Shown: positions 36,511 through 46,641, counted from the stretch's first letter. The stretch is 64,000 nucleotides of DNA from Vibrio pacinii DSM 19139 (GCF_000711795.1 NZ_KL543976.1:306027-370026), one strand, 5' to 3'. Made by a program: numbers and translations. The notes: generated from the letters alone by a model not told the origin.

Positions 36511-38031
36511 ATGATCTACGCACAACCAGGTAACACAGACTCAGTCGTTTCATTTAAAACACACTATGACAATTATATCGGTGGCGAATGGGTCAAACCG
36601 GTCAATGGTGAATACTTTGACAATACCTCGCCAGTCAATGGTCAAGCGTATTGTAAAGTGGCGCGTTCAGGGGAAGCCGATATCGCGCTTGCCTTAGATG
36701 CGGCCCATAACGTGCGTGCATCGTGGGCCAAAACTAGTGTCACTGAACGCGCCAACATCATGCTAAAAATAGCCGATCGCATTGAGCAACATATCGAAGA
36801 ACTTGCGGTGGCTGAATCATGGGAAAACGGCAAGCCCGTTAGGGAAACGCTGGCCGCTGATTTACCTTTGGTAGTCGACCACTTCCGCTATTTCGCTGGT
36901 TGTATCCGTGCCCAAGAAGGCAGCGCAGCCGAGCTTGATGAAACAACAGCAAGCTATCACTTTCCTGAACCAATTGGGGTTGTCGGCCAGATCATCCCTT
37001 GGAACTTTCCTATGCTAATGGCTGCGTGGAAACTCGCTCCAGCAATGGCGGCAGGGTGTTGTGTGGTACTTAAACCCGCCGAGCAAACGCCAACCTCTAT
37101 TTTGCTTTTGATGGAAAAGATCGGCGACCTTATCCCTGCAGGTGTGATCAATGTGGTCAATGGTTTTGGTAATGAGGCAGGTCAAGCACTCGCAACCAGT
37201 GATCGGATCGCCAAGTTGGCCTTTACTGGATCGACGCAAGTGGGTAACCATATCCTCAAATGCGCCGCCGACAACCTGATCCCTTCTACGGTAGAGCTAG
37301 GTGGTAAATCACCCAATATCTATTTCCCCGACATTTTTAATCACGAAGACGAATACCTAGATAAATGTATCGAGGGCACATTACTTGGATTCTTTAATCA
37401 AGGGGAAGTGTGTACCTGCCCTTCTCGCGTTTTGGTTCATGAGTCCATCTACGATGAATTTGTGGCCAAACTTTCCGAGCGAGCCAAGACGATTAAACAA
37501 GGCAATCCGCTTGATACAGATACTCAAGTTGGTGCGCAAGCGTCACAAGAACAGTTCGATAAAATTTTGAGTTACTTAGAGATAGGTCGTCAAGAAGGCG
37601 CCAAAGTGGTCTTTGGCGGAGGCGTATCACAGCAGCCAGACAGCATTAACCAAGGCTACTACATCCAACCGACAATGTTGGAAGGCCATAATAAAATGCG
37701 TATTTTCCAAGAAGAGATTTTTGGGCCCGTGATTGCTATCACTAAATTTAAAGATGAAGCCGAAGCGTTGGCCATTGCTAACGATACTGAGTACGGCTTA
37801 GGGGCTGGGGTATGGACGCGTGATGCTAACCTTGCCTATCGAATGGGTCGCAACATTGAGGCCGGACGAATTTGGATCAACTGTTACCATGCTTATCCTG
37901 CCCACGCCGCGTTTGGCGGATATAAAAAATCCGGTATCGGGCGTGAAACCCATAAAATGATGCTTGATCACTACCAAAACACCAAAAATCTATTGATTAG
38001 CTATGACGTCAACCCGCTTGGGTTCTTCTAA
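36511..38031 (+). CDS. NAD-dependent aldehyde dehydrogenase (AldB/ExaC-like)
   Basis: A 506-residue ALDH-superfamily enzyme. The catalytic Cys is in [11 protein letters not shown] and the general base Glu in [10 protein letters not shown]. The NAD-binding F-T-G-S-T-Q-V-G is clear. The double C-T-C at the active site, the length and an AcoR-type divergent activator are typical of the acetaldehyde/chloroacetaldehyde dehydrogenase group (AldB, ExaC, AcoD). It should oxidise acetaldehyde or a similar aldehyde to the acid in the cytoplasm. Transcribed alone. Confidence 0.93.
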   Translation: MIYAQPGNTDSVVSFKTHYDNYIGGEWVKPVNGEYFDNTSPVNGQAYCKVARSGEADIALALDAAHNVRASWAKTSVTERANIMLKIADRIEQHIEELAVAESWENGKPVRETLAADLPLVVDHFRYFAGCIRAQEGSAAELDETTASYHFPEPIGVVGQIIPWNFPMLMAAWKLAPAMAAGCCVVLKPAEQTPTSILLLMEKIGDLIPAGVINVVNGFGNEAGQALATSDRIAKLAFTGSTQVGNHILKCAADNLIPSTVELGGKSPNIYFPDIFNHEDEYLDKCIEGTLLGFFNQGEVCTCPSRVLVHESIYDEFVAKLSERAKTIKQGNPLDTDTQVGAQASQEQFDKILSYLEIGRQEGAKVVFGGGVSQQPDSINQGYYIQPTMLEGHNKMRIFQEEIFGPVIAITKFKDEAEALAIANDTEYGLGAGVWTRDANLAYRMGRNIEAGRIWINCYHAYPAHAAFGGYKKSGIGRETHKMMLDHYQNTKNLLISYDVNPLGFF

Positions 38032-38055
38032 AACACGCAAATGGGTTCATTCATA

Positions 38056-38078
38056 GAGCGCCATCAGGCGCTCTTTTT
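38056..38078 (+). terminator. Terminator of the aldehyde dehydrogenase gene
   Basis: GAGCGCC-ATCA-GGCGCTC followed by five T. Its 3' arm lies inside the end of the convergent small membrane-protein gene. Confidence 0.88.
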
Positions 38079-38255
38079 CAGTTTAGATTTGCGATACTTG
38101 TCGTTGATATACAATGCCGCACTCACTACTAACGCAGCGATAGATACGGTAAGAAGCACTGGCATCTTAAACACCCACGCAAAAACTGCACACAGAAATG
38201 CGACGAAGGTAATCATGCGGCTGCTCGACATGACTCTGCCTAGTTTTCTACTCAT
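38064..38255 (-). CDS. Small two-span membrane protein
   Basis: A 63-residue protein with two hydrophobic segments (about 15-30 and 34-49) and basic ends (K-Y-R-K-S-K-L-K-K). The start has an excellent ribosome site, AAGGAGG 4 nt before ATG, which argues that the ORF is real despite its size. The family is not recognised. The last codons overlap the aldehyde dehydrogenase terminator on the other strand. Confidence 0.7.
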   Translation of the reverse strand: MSRKLGRVMSSSRMITFVAFLCAVFAWVFKMPVLLTVSIAALVVSAALYINDKYRKSKLKKSA

Positions 38256-38397
38256 AACGCCTCCTTAAACAACAGTCCATCCTGTTGTTTGATAGCGTTA
38301 TTATGCCGATAGGCGAGCTAAATAAACCTAAAATGACCTCAAATCGGGGCAGAACGTGATCAACAACACTTACCGCTATGAGAGCGATAAAATACGT

Positions 38398-39162
38398 TTA
38401 CAAATATACATCGGCGAAAAAATATAACGTCATGGCGATGCTTGATAATGCCACAAAGCCTTTCACATATTTTTGCTCGACTTTTCTTGAGACTCGCGCC
38501 GCCACGTAACCACCTAACAGTGATCCCATCATTACCGCAAAACCTTTTTGCCAATCAATCACCCCATCCACCATGAACACCACAATCGCAATCACAGAGA
38601 CACACGATGAAACCAGTAATTTTAACCCGTTCATTTGATTGATGTTGGTGTAGCCTGCTAAAACAAGGTAGCTCAGTACAATCACTCCTAGGCCAGCATT
38701 AAAAAAGCCGCCATAAGCCGAGACCAGTAATAACAACAAACTGATTGAGACCGTTGGCCATATCGGATTAAGAGAGACGCGTTGTGCCCCTTTTGAAAGC
38801 CAAGCACTTAAATGATGGCCGAACAAAAATAGTAAGGTGGCAAAAAGAAGCAACCAAGGAATAGCAATTAAAAACTGCTGCTCTGAGACATTGAGCAGTA
38901 AATACGCACCAAGTGCACCACCCAATAAGCTGATCAAAATTAATGAAGGTAATCGCTGGGCCGAATGTGCAATGTCTTGGCGAAAACCATAAGCACCACT
39001 AATATAACCGGCACAAACGGCGAAGGTGTTGGTCGCGTTCGCAGCAACCGCAGGCAAACCAAAAAACATCAGCGCGGGAAAGGTAATAAAGCTACCGCCA
39101 CCGGCAATACTATTTAAAATACCACCTACCACGCCCGCTGCAAAAAGTAGAATCCATTCCAT
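38398..39162 (-). CDS. TauE/SafE-family (TSUP) anion exporter
   Basis: A 254-residue protein with about seven to eight membrane segments and the family-typical N-terminal G-G-G-S-F-I-T-F-P-A-L and the internal repeat G-G-F-F-N-A-G-L-G. TSUP proteins move sulfite, sulfonates or organic anions across the inner membrane; the substrate here is unknown. A TTG two codons upstream is possible, but the ATG at 39162 is preferred. Monocistronic. Confidence 0.88.
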   Translation of the reverse strand: MEWILLFAAGVVGGILNSIAGGGSFITFPALMFFGLPAVAANATNTFAVCAGYISGAYGFRQDIAHSAQRLPSLILISLLGGALGAYLLLNVSEQQFLIAIPWLLLFATLLFLFGHHLSAWLSKGAQRVSLNPIWPTVSISLLLLLVSAYGGFFNAGLGVIVLSYLVLAGYTNINQMNGLKLLVSSCVSVIAIVVFMVDGVIDWQKGFAVMMGSLLGGYVAARVSRKVEQKYVKGFVALSSIAMTLYFFADVYL

Positions 39163-39248
39163 ATGCAAATTTCGTTATTTTCAAGATGATATACATTAAC
39201 GTGCGGTGTCAGAAGAAAAAACCACCGATGGCTAAAACTGTGCTCATC

Positions 39249-40079
39249 CTACTGAATATCCAATGCCAGCTCTTTCCAATCTTCTAGCTCATCACGAAAA
39301 TGCTGCGTCTGTTTTAACGACATGGTATTGATAATTTGTGTTAAGTAAGTTCTTGCCACCTCCCGGTTATACTCAATTTTGCCTGCAAGCTGAGGCGAAT
39401 AAAAACTATCAGGGTTGAACATGAGATCTTGAAAATCGGGTTTAAATAATGCTTCGTTAAGCCTCTCTACCAGCAGTGCGTTGATTTCAACACGCATTTT
39501 AGTTTGATGGGTCACCCAATCGCGCGAAGTAATTTGCAACTCATTGGTCCAACGGGTGAGAAGTTGCTGCTGTTTTTCCGTTAAGTCGCCCAGCCAATTT
39601 TCAAGATTTTTCTCAATTCGCTGGTGATAACGTTGCTTGATCTCTTCATCAGTGAGTGACTGGTATTTCTTTTTGTATTTAGTATGACGTACACGTAGAT
39701 TATCCATAAACTCATTGACTTGATCGTCAGACAACTGTGTCGTAATTTGATACAGGTCTGGAGCAACTCGTGCGACTAGCCGTTGCGAATGGGCACGTAT
39801 TTGTTGTTCGTGAACTCGCATATCATCAATAGTAAATTGACTTGGTTCAATCGCGATAAGTTGATCAAGTTGCTCGATATAATTGGGAATTTCTTCCTTT
39901 CGATGCCACTCACTCAGTTGCGAAATTTTATCGCTAACAAAGTCTTCTTGCTGTTCATCAAGTTCTACGTAATCTTCAACAAACTCAAGCACCAACCAAT
40001 CGATGTGGTTGTATACGAACTTTGAGCTACAACCAAATAAACTCAAACTTATCACTATCAATACTATTAGTTTTCTCAT
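39249..40079 (-). CDS. DUF6279-type lipoprotein
   Basis: A 276-residue lipoprotein: a short hydrophobic signal followed by S-L-F-G-C, then a long, highly charged helical region with many Glu, Gln and Arg. The sequence after the lipid Cys (K-F-V-Y-N-H-I-D-W-L-V) fits the DUF6279 family. An upstream ATG would add 13 residues; AGGGA 5 nt before the ATG at 40079 and the proper lipoprotein signal fix the start there. Function unknown; envelope location. Confidence 0.78.
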   Translation of the reverse strand: MRKLIVLIVISLSLFGCSSKFVYNHIDWLVLEFVEDYVELDEQQEDFVSDKISQLSEWHRKEEIPNYIEQLDQLIAIEPSQFTIDDMRVHEQQIRAHSQRLVARVAPDLYQITTQLSDDQVNEFMDNLRVRHTKYKKKYQSLTDEEIKQRYHQRIEKNLENWLGDLTEKQQQLLTRWTNELQITSRDWVTHQTKMRVEINALLVERLNEALFKPDFQDLMFNPDSFYSPQLAGKIEYNREVARTYLTQIINTMSLKQTQHFRDELEDWKELALDIQ

Positions 40080-40394
40080 GCTTATCCCTGCAAAAAGCCA
40101 TTCAGCGAGTTGGGTCACTCTATTTATTATTAAGTTTAGTCATTACACTCTTTACGATGATGCCAGCATTATCGAATCTAGTTTCAGCGCGACTAGTTTT
40201 GTACGTAGCTCTACCTATTTTGACTCAAAAACAACCCAAACGACCAATTATTAACCGCCAAATCACTATGTCAGTGAAGAGTGAGTATCTTAAACAAACG
40301 CTATCACAAACCGCGATTTTGTTTACGCAGCAGTGACAGTCTTATTTCGTTGCACAGTAAGCTTGTATTTGAGAGCCCATTAGGAGACACAACG

Positions 40395-40739
40395 ATGAAA
40401 AAATTGATTCTTTTTGCCACATTGGTGATCAGTGCTTCTGTATTCGCTGCCAATCAAACTGTCATTAGCCATAGCACGCTAACGACTGACGCATACGCAA
40501 CCAAACAACAAGCCTATGATGCTGCGTTTGATCTAATGGACGAAATGAAAGCGATGGATAGCGCTAAATTGAAAATTGTACTCCCAATACACGAAAACAA
40601 TGTTATTTCTCCAAGTGTCAAAGTAAATGACATGTTGGTACAAGTTGAAGAGTATGCCAAAGCTCCCGGCCAGTTTGAGTACAAAGCGAAGCTCGGGGTT
40701 GATTATCAGTACACCTACCGTGAAAGCCGTCGAGACTAA
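40395..40739 (+). CDS. DUF3316-type secreted protein
   Basis: A 114-residue protein with a signal peptide (about 1-19, ending V-F-A-A). The mature part has the look of the DUF3316 family common in vibrios, small periplasmic proteins of unknown function. AGGAGA lies 8 nt before the ATG at 40395; the longer open frame upstream lacks a signal peptide and is rejected. Monocistronic with a downstream terminator. Confidence 0.72.
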   Translation: MKKLILFATLVISASVFAANQTVISHSTLTTDAYATKQQAYDAAFDLMDEMKAMDSAKLKIVLPIHENNVISPSVKVNDMLVQVEEYAKAPGQFEYKAKLGVDYQYTYRESRRD

Positions 40740-40760
40740 TCTTGTTAGCGCAAACAATCA

Positions 40761-40791
40761 GGTCGCAGTGCGCAAGCATCGCGACCTTTTT
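40761..40791 (+). terminator. Terminator of the DUF3316 gene
   Basis: GGTCGC / GCGACC stem with an additional inner stem around GCAA, then five T. Confidence 0.85.
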
Positions 40792-40895
40792 ATGACGGTT
40801 TCCTGACTTATCAGAGCTCGATCGAACTATACTCGAAAAATAAACTTGCTTCGGCACCCTTTCGCTGTCCGTCATTTTTATTTAGAAGGTAAACG

Positions 40896-41267
40896 ATGAA
40901 AATTTCTATACTCAGTTCTTTGTTGACGACCCTCGCGCTAATGGGATGCAGTCAGACTTCTCAACCCACTATCCAAGAGCCTTCACCTAACCCGCTATGT
41001 ACCACTAAATCTATGCCTGGGGGATGGAGTGATGCCGACATCACGCCTGATGTCCAAGCTGCCGTCAATGCCCTCATGTCACATATGGGCAGTCACTCAG
41101 AATTACAAAGTGTCGACAAAGTACGCACACAGGTAGTCAGTGGCATCAACTATGCGATTGAATATCGTCTGAAGAATGGCGAAGTGTGGCATGCTGTTGT
41201 TTATCGGAATCTGCGAAATGACTACATGGTCGACCAAGTTGCGACGCCTGGCCCACTGTGTCCATAA
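40896..41267 (+). CDS. Lipoprotein with a cystatin-like domain
   Basis: A 123-residue lipoprotein (signal, then L-M-G-C with lipid Cys18). The mature part reads like a bacterial cystatin: P-G-G-W at 41-44 corresponds to the N-terminal Gly region, and Q-V-V-S-G-I-N-Y at 79-86 is close to the Q-V-V-A-G-x-N-Y first inhibitory hairpin. A helix lies between them and beta strands follow (V-W-H-A-V-V-Y). Cys35 and Cys122 could form a disulfide. If the fold is right it may inhibit papain-like cysteine proteases at the cell surface or in the periplasm. The match is by motif only. The ATG is preceded by AAGGT. Confidence 0.6.
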   Translation: MKISILSSLLTTLALMGCSQTSQPTIQEPSPNPLCTTKSMPGGWSDADITPDVQAAVNALMSHMGSHSELQSVDKVRTQVVSGINYAIEYRLKNGEVWHAVVYRNLRNDYMVDQVATPGPLCP

Positions 41268-41362
41268 AAAAATGACCTTTGTTTGAATGAAAAAGGCATA
41301 ATTAGGTCGCTTCATCGCGTTTGGCCGATATAATAAGGGTTCAATAACAAATAGGTTTAAGC

Positions 41363-41791
41363 ATGAAAATTTGTGGTGTAGAACTAAAAGCAAACGACGC
41401 AATTATTTGTCTTCTTTCTCATTCAGACAGTGTTGTTCATCTGCCTGACTGCCGCGTATCGAAATTAACGATCGGCAATGCGAATGACACACAAGAAATC
41501 CGTAAGTTTCAGTTCTCTTTCGCCAAGCTGGTCGAAGATTATCAGATCGAAAAAGTGGTGATTCGTCAGCGTCAAACCAAAGGGAAATTTGCCGGTGGTG
41601 CCGTAGGTTTCAAACTTGAAGCAGCGATTCAACTTATTGAAGGTCTGAATGTTGAAGTCGTCTCTCCGACAGAGATTAAAGAGAGCTTAAAGCGAAATCC
41701 ACTCGCCATCGCATTTAAAGAGACTGGCCTTAAACAATATCAGGAACAAGCATTTGCGACTGCTTACGCGTGTGTAATGAAACGCGGCTAA
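41363..41791 (+). CDS. DUF3010-family protein
   Basis: A 142-residue cytoplasmic protein matching DUF3010, a gammaproteobacterial family of unknown function. It begins M-K-I-C-G-V-E-L-K and contains V-I-R-Q-R-Q-T-K-G-K-F-A-G-G. The pattern of strands with an early acidic residue recalls an RNase H-like fold, which is inference only. Monocistronic, with a strong terminator downstream. Confidence 0.8.
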   Translation: MKICGVELKANDAIICLLSHSDSVVHLPDCRVSKLTIGNANDTQEIRKFQFSFAKLVEDYQIEKVVIRQRQTKGKFAGGAVGFKLEAAIQLIEGLNVEVVSPTEIKESLKRNPLAIAFKETGLKQYQEQAFATAYACVMKRG

Positions 41792-41820
41792 TCGCTGTTA
41801 ATCAAACGCTTAATGACATA

Positions 41821-41850
41821 AAAAGCCCAGCATTGATTGCTGGGCTTTTT
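41821..41850. terminator. Bidirectional terminator between DUF3010 and choV
   Basis: AGCCCAGCA / TGCTGGGCT, a 9-bp stem with a 5-nt loop, preceded by four A and followed by TTTTT. Confidence 0.9.
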
Positions 41851-41864
41851 GTTATCCGTTCACG

Positions 41865-43052
41865 TTATGCTACGCGTCGGTCTTTAAAATTACCTAACAA
41901 GGCATCGTACAATTCATTATCGGTGAGTACGCCCACCAGTTGGTTATTTTCAACCAATAAAATAGGTTGATTACTGCGTTGTTTTAGCTCAATTGCTTCA
42001 CGCATCCCAATTTCAGGGCTTGCCTGAACCACGTTGGATTCACTGACTTGGGCCATTTCAAATGTACCATCACTCCAATCGAGTAACGTTTTATCTGAGT
42101 CAACTAAAGCAACACCATTGGTTTGCTGTTTTACCCATAAATCGTCACGTGAACAAATTTGCCATTGGTCATCTCGGCTGATGAGCTGTTCACGCATTTG
42201 CATCAACGAGCGTCCTTTCAACACGTTCAATGGATTAGTGTGTGCGACAAAGTCTTTGACGTATTCTGTTTCTGGCGCAAGTACGATCTGCTCTGGCTTA
42301 CCATGTTGAATAAGCTTACCAGACTCCATAATCGCGATATTATTACCAATCTTGAGCGCTTCGTCTAAGTCATGACTAACAAATAAAATCGTCTTATTGA
42401 GTTTTTTCTGCAATAGAATCAGCTCGTCTTGCAATTGAGCACGAATCAAGGGGTCAAGCGCTGAAAACGGCTCATCCATCAATAAGATATCGGTATCCAT
42501 AGCAAAAGCACGAGCAAGACCAACTCGTTGCTGCATTCCCCCTGAAAGTTCATGAGGATGCTTGGTTTCCCACTCAGCTAATCCGACCATTTCGAGCTGC
42601 TCTCGTGCTTTTTCACGACGTTTAGCCTTCGGCACGCCCTGCATTTCTAAACCAAAAGCAACATTATCTAGCACAGTCAACCATGGCATCAAGGCGAACT
42701 TCTGAAATACCATAGATACGCGATGGGTTCTCAGGTGACGCAGTGTGCCTTCATCACAATCGGCTAAATTGACACTTTGCTCGCCATCTTTAATCTCTAA
42801 GCTACCGCGAGAGATTGAATTAAGACCATTGACGGCGCGTAATAAGCTCGACTTACCCGAACCAGATAAACCCATTAGCACACAGATTTCACCCTCTTTG
42901 ACTGTCATTGAAACATTATCAACGCCGACAACTTGGCCAGTTTGATCAATAATTTCTTGGCGACTTTTGCCTTGATCAAGCAGATCGAGCGCCTGTTGCT
43001 GCTTGTTACCAAAAACCACGTCAAGATTGTTAATTGTAATTGCATCCATCAT
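41865..43052 (-). CDS. choV: Choline/glycine betaine ABC transporter ATP-binding protein
   Basis: A 395-residue ATPase of the ProV type. Walker A is G-L-S-G-S-G-K-S-S-L, the signature is L-S-G-G-M-Q-Q-R and Walker B is I-L-L-M-D-E-P-F-S-A-L-D. A C-terminal CBS-like region (after about 275) fits osmo-regulated family members. It powers choline import with choW and choX. The longer open frame would start inside choW; the ATG at 43052 shares one base with the choW stop (TAATG) and has AGAGG upstream. Last gene of the bet-cho operon. Confidence 0.93.
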   Translation of the reverse strand: MMDAITINNLDVVFGNKQQQALDLLDQGKSRQEIIDQTGQVVGVDNVSMTVKEGEICVLMGLSGSGKSSLLRAVNGLNSISRGSLEIKDGEQSVNLADCDEGTLRHLRTHRVSMVFQKFALMPWLTVLDNVAFGLEMQGVPKAKRREKAREQLEMVGLAEWETKHPHELSGGMQQRVGLARAFAMDTDILLMDEPFSALDPLIRAQLQDELILLQKKLNKTILFVSHDLDEALKIGNNIAIMESGKLIQHGKPEQIVLAPETEYVKDFVAHTNPLNVLKGRSLMQMREQLISRDDQWQICSRDDLWVKQQTNGVALVDSDKTLLDWSDGTFEMAQVSESNVVQASPEIGMREAIELKQRSNQPILLVENNQLVGVLTDNELYDALLGNFKDRRVA

Positions 43053-43894
43053 TAAGCCTCTTTCTGGTTTGGTGTTTTGCATAAGCGGTCAAGAATAATG
43101 GCAACCAAAACAATGGCGAGGCCAGCTTCAAAACCTTGTGAAATATTCACCGTGTTAAGTGCACGTACCACAGGTTTACCCAGTCCGTCGGCTCCAACCA
43201 ATGCCGCGATCACCACCATTGATAGTGACAACATAATGCATTGAGTTACGCCCGCCATAATGCTTGGCATCGCCGCCGGAAGCTCAACTTTGAATAGCAA
43301 CTTTCTACGGCTAGCACCAAACGCTTTGCCCGCTTCGATCAGCTCTTCCGGTACTTTGGTCATTCCTAAGTAAGTAAGACGAATTGGCGCTGCAATCGCA
43401 AATATGATGGTTGAAATTAACCCCGGTACGATACCTAAACCAAACAAGACTAAGGTCGGGATAAGGTAAACAAAGGTTGGCACGGTTTGCATCAAGTCGA
43501 GTATTGGTCTCAACAAGGTATATAACCACGCGCGGTGCGCTGCCATGATCCCTAGAGGTACGCCAATTAATACGGAAATCGTTGTCGCTGCAAATACAAG
43601 AACAAAGGTTTCCAACATCTCCTGCCAATAACCAATATTGAGAATGGTCAGCAATGCGCCAACAATAAACAGCACCAAAGGAATACTTCTATGCAAATAC
43701 CAAGCAATAGCCGCCGTTAAAATAATTGGTGCGGCAGGTGGCATCCACTTAAACACATCGACAACAAAAAGAATCACAGTTTCAAGAAAGATAGAGACAG
43801 CGTCGAAAAAGCCTGCGCCATTAAGCGTCAGCCAATCCACCACGGTTTCCATCCATTCACCCACAGGGATTTTGTTGTTAGTAATAAAATTCAC
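43052..43894 (-). CDS. choW: Choline/glycine betaine ABC transporter permease
   Basis: A 280-residue ProW-type inner-membrane permease with about six membrane segments and the EAA-like loop E-A-G-K-A-F-G-A-S. An in-frame GTG at 43933 would add 13 residues, but AAAGG lies 7 nt before the GTG at 43894, and the shorter protein matches the usual length. The gene is separated from choX by a perfect hairpin, and choV follows with a 1-nt overlap. Confidence 0.92.
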   Translation of the reverse strand: MNFITNNKIPVGEWMETVVDWLTLNGAGFFDAVSIFLETVILFVVDVFKWMPPAAPIILTAAIAWYLHRSIPLVLFIVGALLTILNIGYWQEMLETFVLVFAATTISVLIGVPLGIMAAHRAWLYTLLRPILDLMQTVPTFVYLIPTLVLFGLGIVPGLISTIIFAIAAPIRLTYLGMTKVPEELIEAGKAFGASRRKLLFKVELPAAMPSIMAGVTQCIMLSLSMVVIAALVGADGLGKPVVRALNTVNISQGFEAGLAIVLVAIILDRLCKTPNQKEA

Positions 43895-43913
43895 AATAAG
43901 ACCTTTCTTTGAT

Positions 43914-43940
43914 CGGTGAGGTGCGAATAACACCTCACCG
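43914..43940 (-). repeat. Intercistronic hairpin between choX and choW
   Basis: CGGTGAGGTG (43914-43923) and CACCTCACCG (43931-43940) form a perfect 10-bp stem with a 7-nt loop, 8 nt past the choX stop and 19 nt before the choW start. There is no T-run, so it is more likely an mRNA-stabilising or partial-termination element. Confidence 0.8.
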
Positions 43941-43948
43941 CAATGAGA

Positions 43949-44887
43949 TTACGCGTTTGATTTAATGTAGTTATTTACGGCTGTGGCTGCGTCACCACCT
44001 TCGAGTGTTTTCAGCCCCTCAAGCCAAGCTTCCACTTGTTTTGGGTTCTCTTTCAGCCATTTTTGCGCCGCTTTCGACGGCTTGACGTTCTGGTTTAAGA
44101 TCTGTTCCATTAACTGGTTTTCCATCTCTAAGCTGAACGTTAAATTCTTAAGCAACTGGCCTACGTTCTGGCACTCCGCAAGGTAACCTTGACGTACGTT
44201 TGTGTAGACATTAGCCCCACCGTAATTTGGACCGAAGAAGTCATCGCCACCGGCTAAGTATTCCATTTCAATATTGCTGTTCATTGGGTGTGGAGCCCAA
44301 CCAAGATATACGATCCATTGGTTGCGACGCACCGCTCGTGATACCTGTGAAACCATACCCGCTTCACTAGACTCAACGAGGTTAAAATCTTTAAGACCAA
44401 ACGCATCACTATCTATCATAGATTGGATCAAGCGGTTACCATCATTGCCCGGTTCAATGCCGTAGATACGGTCTTTAAAATTGTCGGCATACTTGGCAAG
44501 GTCGGCAAAATCTTTTACACCTGCGTCATAGACAAACTTTGGTACAGCAAGCGTATATTTTGCACCTTCAAGGTTGGCGCGTACGGTTTCGACGGTGCCT
44601 GCTTCTCGGTATTTAGCGATGTCCCCTTCCATCGTTGGCATCCAGTTGCCAAGGAAGATATCGATATCACCGTTTGCCATTGAAGAATAAGTCACTGGTA
44701 CTGAAAGTAAGTCAGTTTTGGTTTTATAACCCATACCTTTGAGCAACTCGCTAGTCACTGCCGTCGTTGCCGTAATGTCGGTCCAACCAACATCGGCAAA
44801 ACGAACGGTTTCACACTGGTTCGCATAAGCATTAAAAGCGAATGTACTGACTGCGAGGGTAGTCATTGTTTTTGTCATCATAGACAT
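43949..44887 (-). CDS. choX: Choline/betaine ABC transporter substrate-binding protein
   Basis: A 312-residue periplasmic binding protein with a signal peptide (about 1-22, ending A-Y-A). It belongs to the ProX/OpuAC-type family; D-V-G-W-T-D-I-T-A-T and F-L-G-N-W-M-P-T are typical of ChoX, and the Trp residues would form the aromatic box around the trimethylammonium group. It follows betA by 31 nt and delivers choline to ChoWV. Confidence 0.92.
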   Translation of the reverse strand: MSMMTKTMTTLAVSTFAFNAYANQCETVRFADVGWTDITATTAVTSELLKGMGYKTKTDLLSVPVTYSSMANGDIDIFLGNWMPTMEGDIAKYREAGTVETVRANLEGAKYTLAVPKFVYDAGVKDFADLAKYADNFKDRIYGIEPGNDGNRLIQSMIDSDAFGLKDFNLVESSEAGMVSQVSRAVRRNQWIVYLGWAPHPMNSNIEMEYLAGGDDFFGPNYGGANVYTNVRQGYLAECQNVGQLLKNLTFSLEMENQLMEQILNQNVKPSKAAQKWLKENPKQVEAWLEGLKTLEGGDAATAVNNYIKSNA

Positions 44888-44918
44888 AGTAATTTCCTTG
44901 TAATGATTGCTGACTAAT

Positions 44919-46619
44919 TTACTTGGCTGTTTCGACAGCCCTTTTTGGAGTTTTCATTCTTTGGTGTTGCTGCCAACCTGGTGCAATCCAGATGGGCTGC
45001 TGCTGTTCTTTTAATAGACGTTTACCTAAGATCATGTCTGCGGCACGTTCTGCAACCATAATGGTTGGCGCATTAAGGTTGCCATTAGGAATGGTGGGAA
45101 AAACAGACGAATCGACCACGCGCAACGATTCGATACCGCGCACTCGACACTGCTCATCGAGTACCGCCATTGGATCGTTATCTGCGCCCATTTTGCAGCT
45201 ACACGATGGATGGTACGCGCTTTCGACATTACTCTTCACCCAAGCATCAATATCGTCGTCTGACGTAATCTCACCTCCGGGTTGAATCTCTTCTCCACGA
45301 TATTTGTCTAACGCAGGCTGTTCGAGAATTTCGCGAGTTAAACGAATACAGTCACGCCAATCTTGCTTATCTTGTTCGGTTGAAATGTAATTGAACTCAA
45401 TTTGAGGGTGCACGTGCGGATCGGCCGAAACAATTTGCACACTGCCACGACTCTCGGGTTTATTTGGCCCAACATGCACTTGAAAACCATGGCCATCAAA
45501 AGCAGTACGGCCATCGTAGCGCATCGCAGCTGGTAAGAAGTGATACTGAATATTTGGCCACTTCAGCCCTTGACGAGAACGAATAAAGCCACACGATTCA
45601 AAATGGTTGGTTGCCCCAAGTCCTTTGCGTGTCAAAATCCATTCGGTACCAATTTTAGCTTTGCTGACAAGACCCAACTTGCTGTTGAGGCTGATGGGCT
45701 CTTTACAGTGATATTGAAAATACACTTCGAGGTGATCTTGCAGATTCTGACCGACACCAGGCAGATCAATCACGGTTTCAACGCCCGCTTGATCCAGTAC
45801 CGCTTTAGGGCCAATACCTGATAGCTGAAGCAGTTGCGGCGAACCAATCGAACCGGCGCTCGAAATAACCTCTTTTGACGCCGAAACGCGTTGCACTTTG
45901 CCCGACTTTTCGAACTCAAGACCTGTGGCCTTATTGCCTTCAATAAGGAACTTACGCGCCACAACGCCTTTAATTAGCGTTAAGTTTGAACGTTTCAGAG
46001 CACGCCTTAAGTAAGCGTTAGAGGTAGAAGCACGCACGCCTTTATCTACCGTCATGTGCATCGCACCAAACCCTTCTTGCTGATAACCGTTATAGTCATC
46101 TGTTTCTGGGTAGCCTGCCTCAACGCCTGCATCAATGAACGCGCGATAAAGTGGATTGAGCTGCATATCATTGCCAGCACATGTTCCTAGTGGCCCGGCG
46201 CCACCACGGTAGTCATCTTCACCACCAATCCAAGACTCGGCGCGTTTAAAATAAGGTAAACACGCTTGGTAGTTCCAACCATTTGCCCCTTGTTGTTGCC
46301 ATTCATCGAAATCGCACGCATGGCCACGAACGTAGACCATGCCATTGATCGATGAACTGCCGCCGAGCACTTTTCCACGCGGACAATGAAGCTGGCGTCC
46401 GTCTAAACCTTGTTCCTGCGTAGTCTCAAATTGCCACGCATAACGGTCACTGTTCATCGGATATGAAAGCGCTGTCGGCATTTGAATAAAGATGCTTTTA
46501 TCGGTGCCACCTGCCTCAAGTAATAGCACTTGATGCTGACCACTTTCGGTTAAGCGATCCGCCAATACACAGCCAGCCGATCCCGCACCGACGATAATAT
46601 AATCGTAGTGTTGTTGCAT
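44919..46619 (-). CDS. betA: Choline dehydrogenase
   Basis: A 566-residue membrane-associated flavoprotein of the GMC oxidoreductase family that oxidises choline to betaine aldehyde. The FAD motif is [10 protein letters not shown], followed by [11 protein letters not shown] (GMC signature 1) and the C-terminal [12 protein letters not shown] and [10 protein letters not shown]. The open frame extends 19 codons upstream, but GGAGAG 5 nt before the ATG at 46619 fixes the start. It lies 22 nt after betB. Confidence 0.96.
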   Translation of the reverse strand: MQQHYDYIIVGAGSAGCVLADRLTESGQHQVLLLEAGGTDKSIFIQMPTALSYPMNSDRYAWQFETTQEQGLDGRQLHCPRGKVLGGSSSINGMVYVRGHACDFDEWQQQGANGWNYQACLPYFKRAESWIGGEDDYRGGAGPLGTCAGNDMQLNPLYRAFIDAGVEAGYPETDDYNGYQQEGFGAMHMTVDKGVRASTSNAYLRRALKRSNLTLIKGVVARKFLIEGNKATGLEFEKSGKVQRVSASKEVISSAGSIGSPQLLQLSGIGPKAVLDQAGVETVIDLPGVGQNLQDHLEVYFQYHCKEPISLNSKLGLVSKAKIGTEWILTRKGLGATNHFESCGFIRSRQGLKWPNIQYHFLPAAMRYDGRTAFDGHGFQVHVGPNKPESRGSVQIVSADPHVHPQIEFNYISTEQDKQDWRDCIRLTREILEQPALDKYRGEEIQPGGEITSDDDIDAWVKSNVESAYHPSCSCKMGADNDPMAVLDEQCRVRGIESLRVVDSSVFPTIPNGNLNAPTIMVAERAADMILGKRLLKEQQQPIWIAPGWQQHQRMKTPKRAVETAK

Positions 46620-46641
46620 TGTGTCTCTCCGAATTATGTCG

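Noticed and set aside
40003..40394. Open frames before the DUF3316 gene on the plus strand
   Set aside because: They run antisense to the DUF6279 gene or lack a ribosome site; the signal peptide and ribosome site fix the DUF3316 start at 40395.
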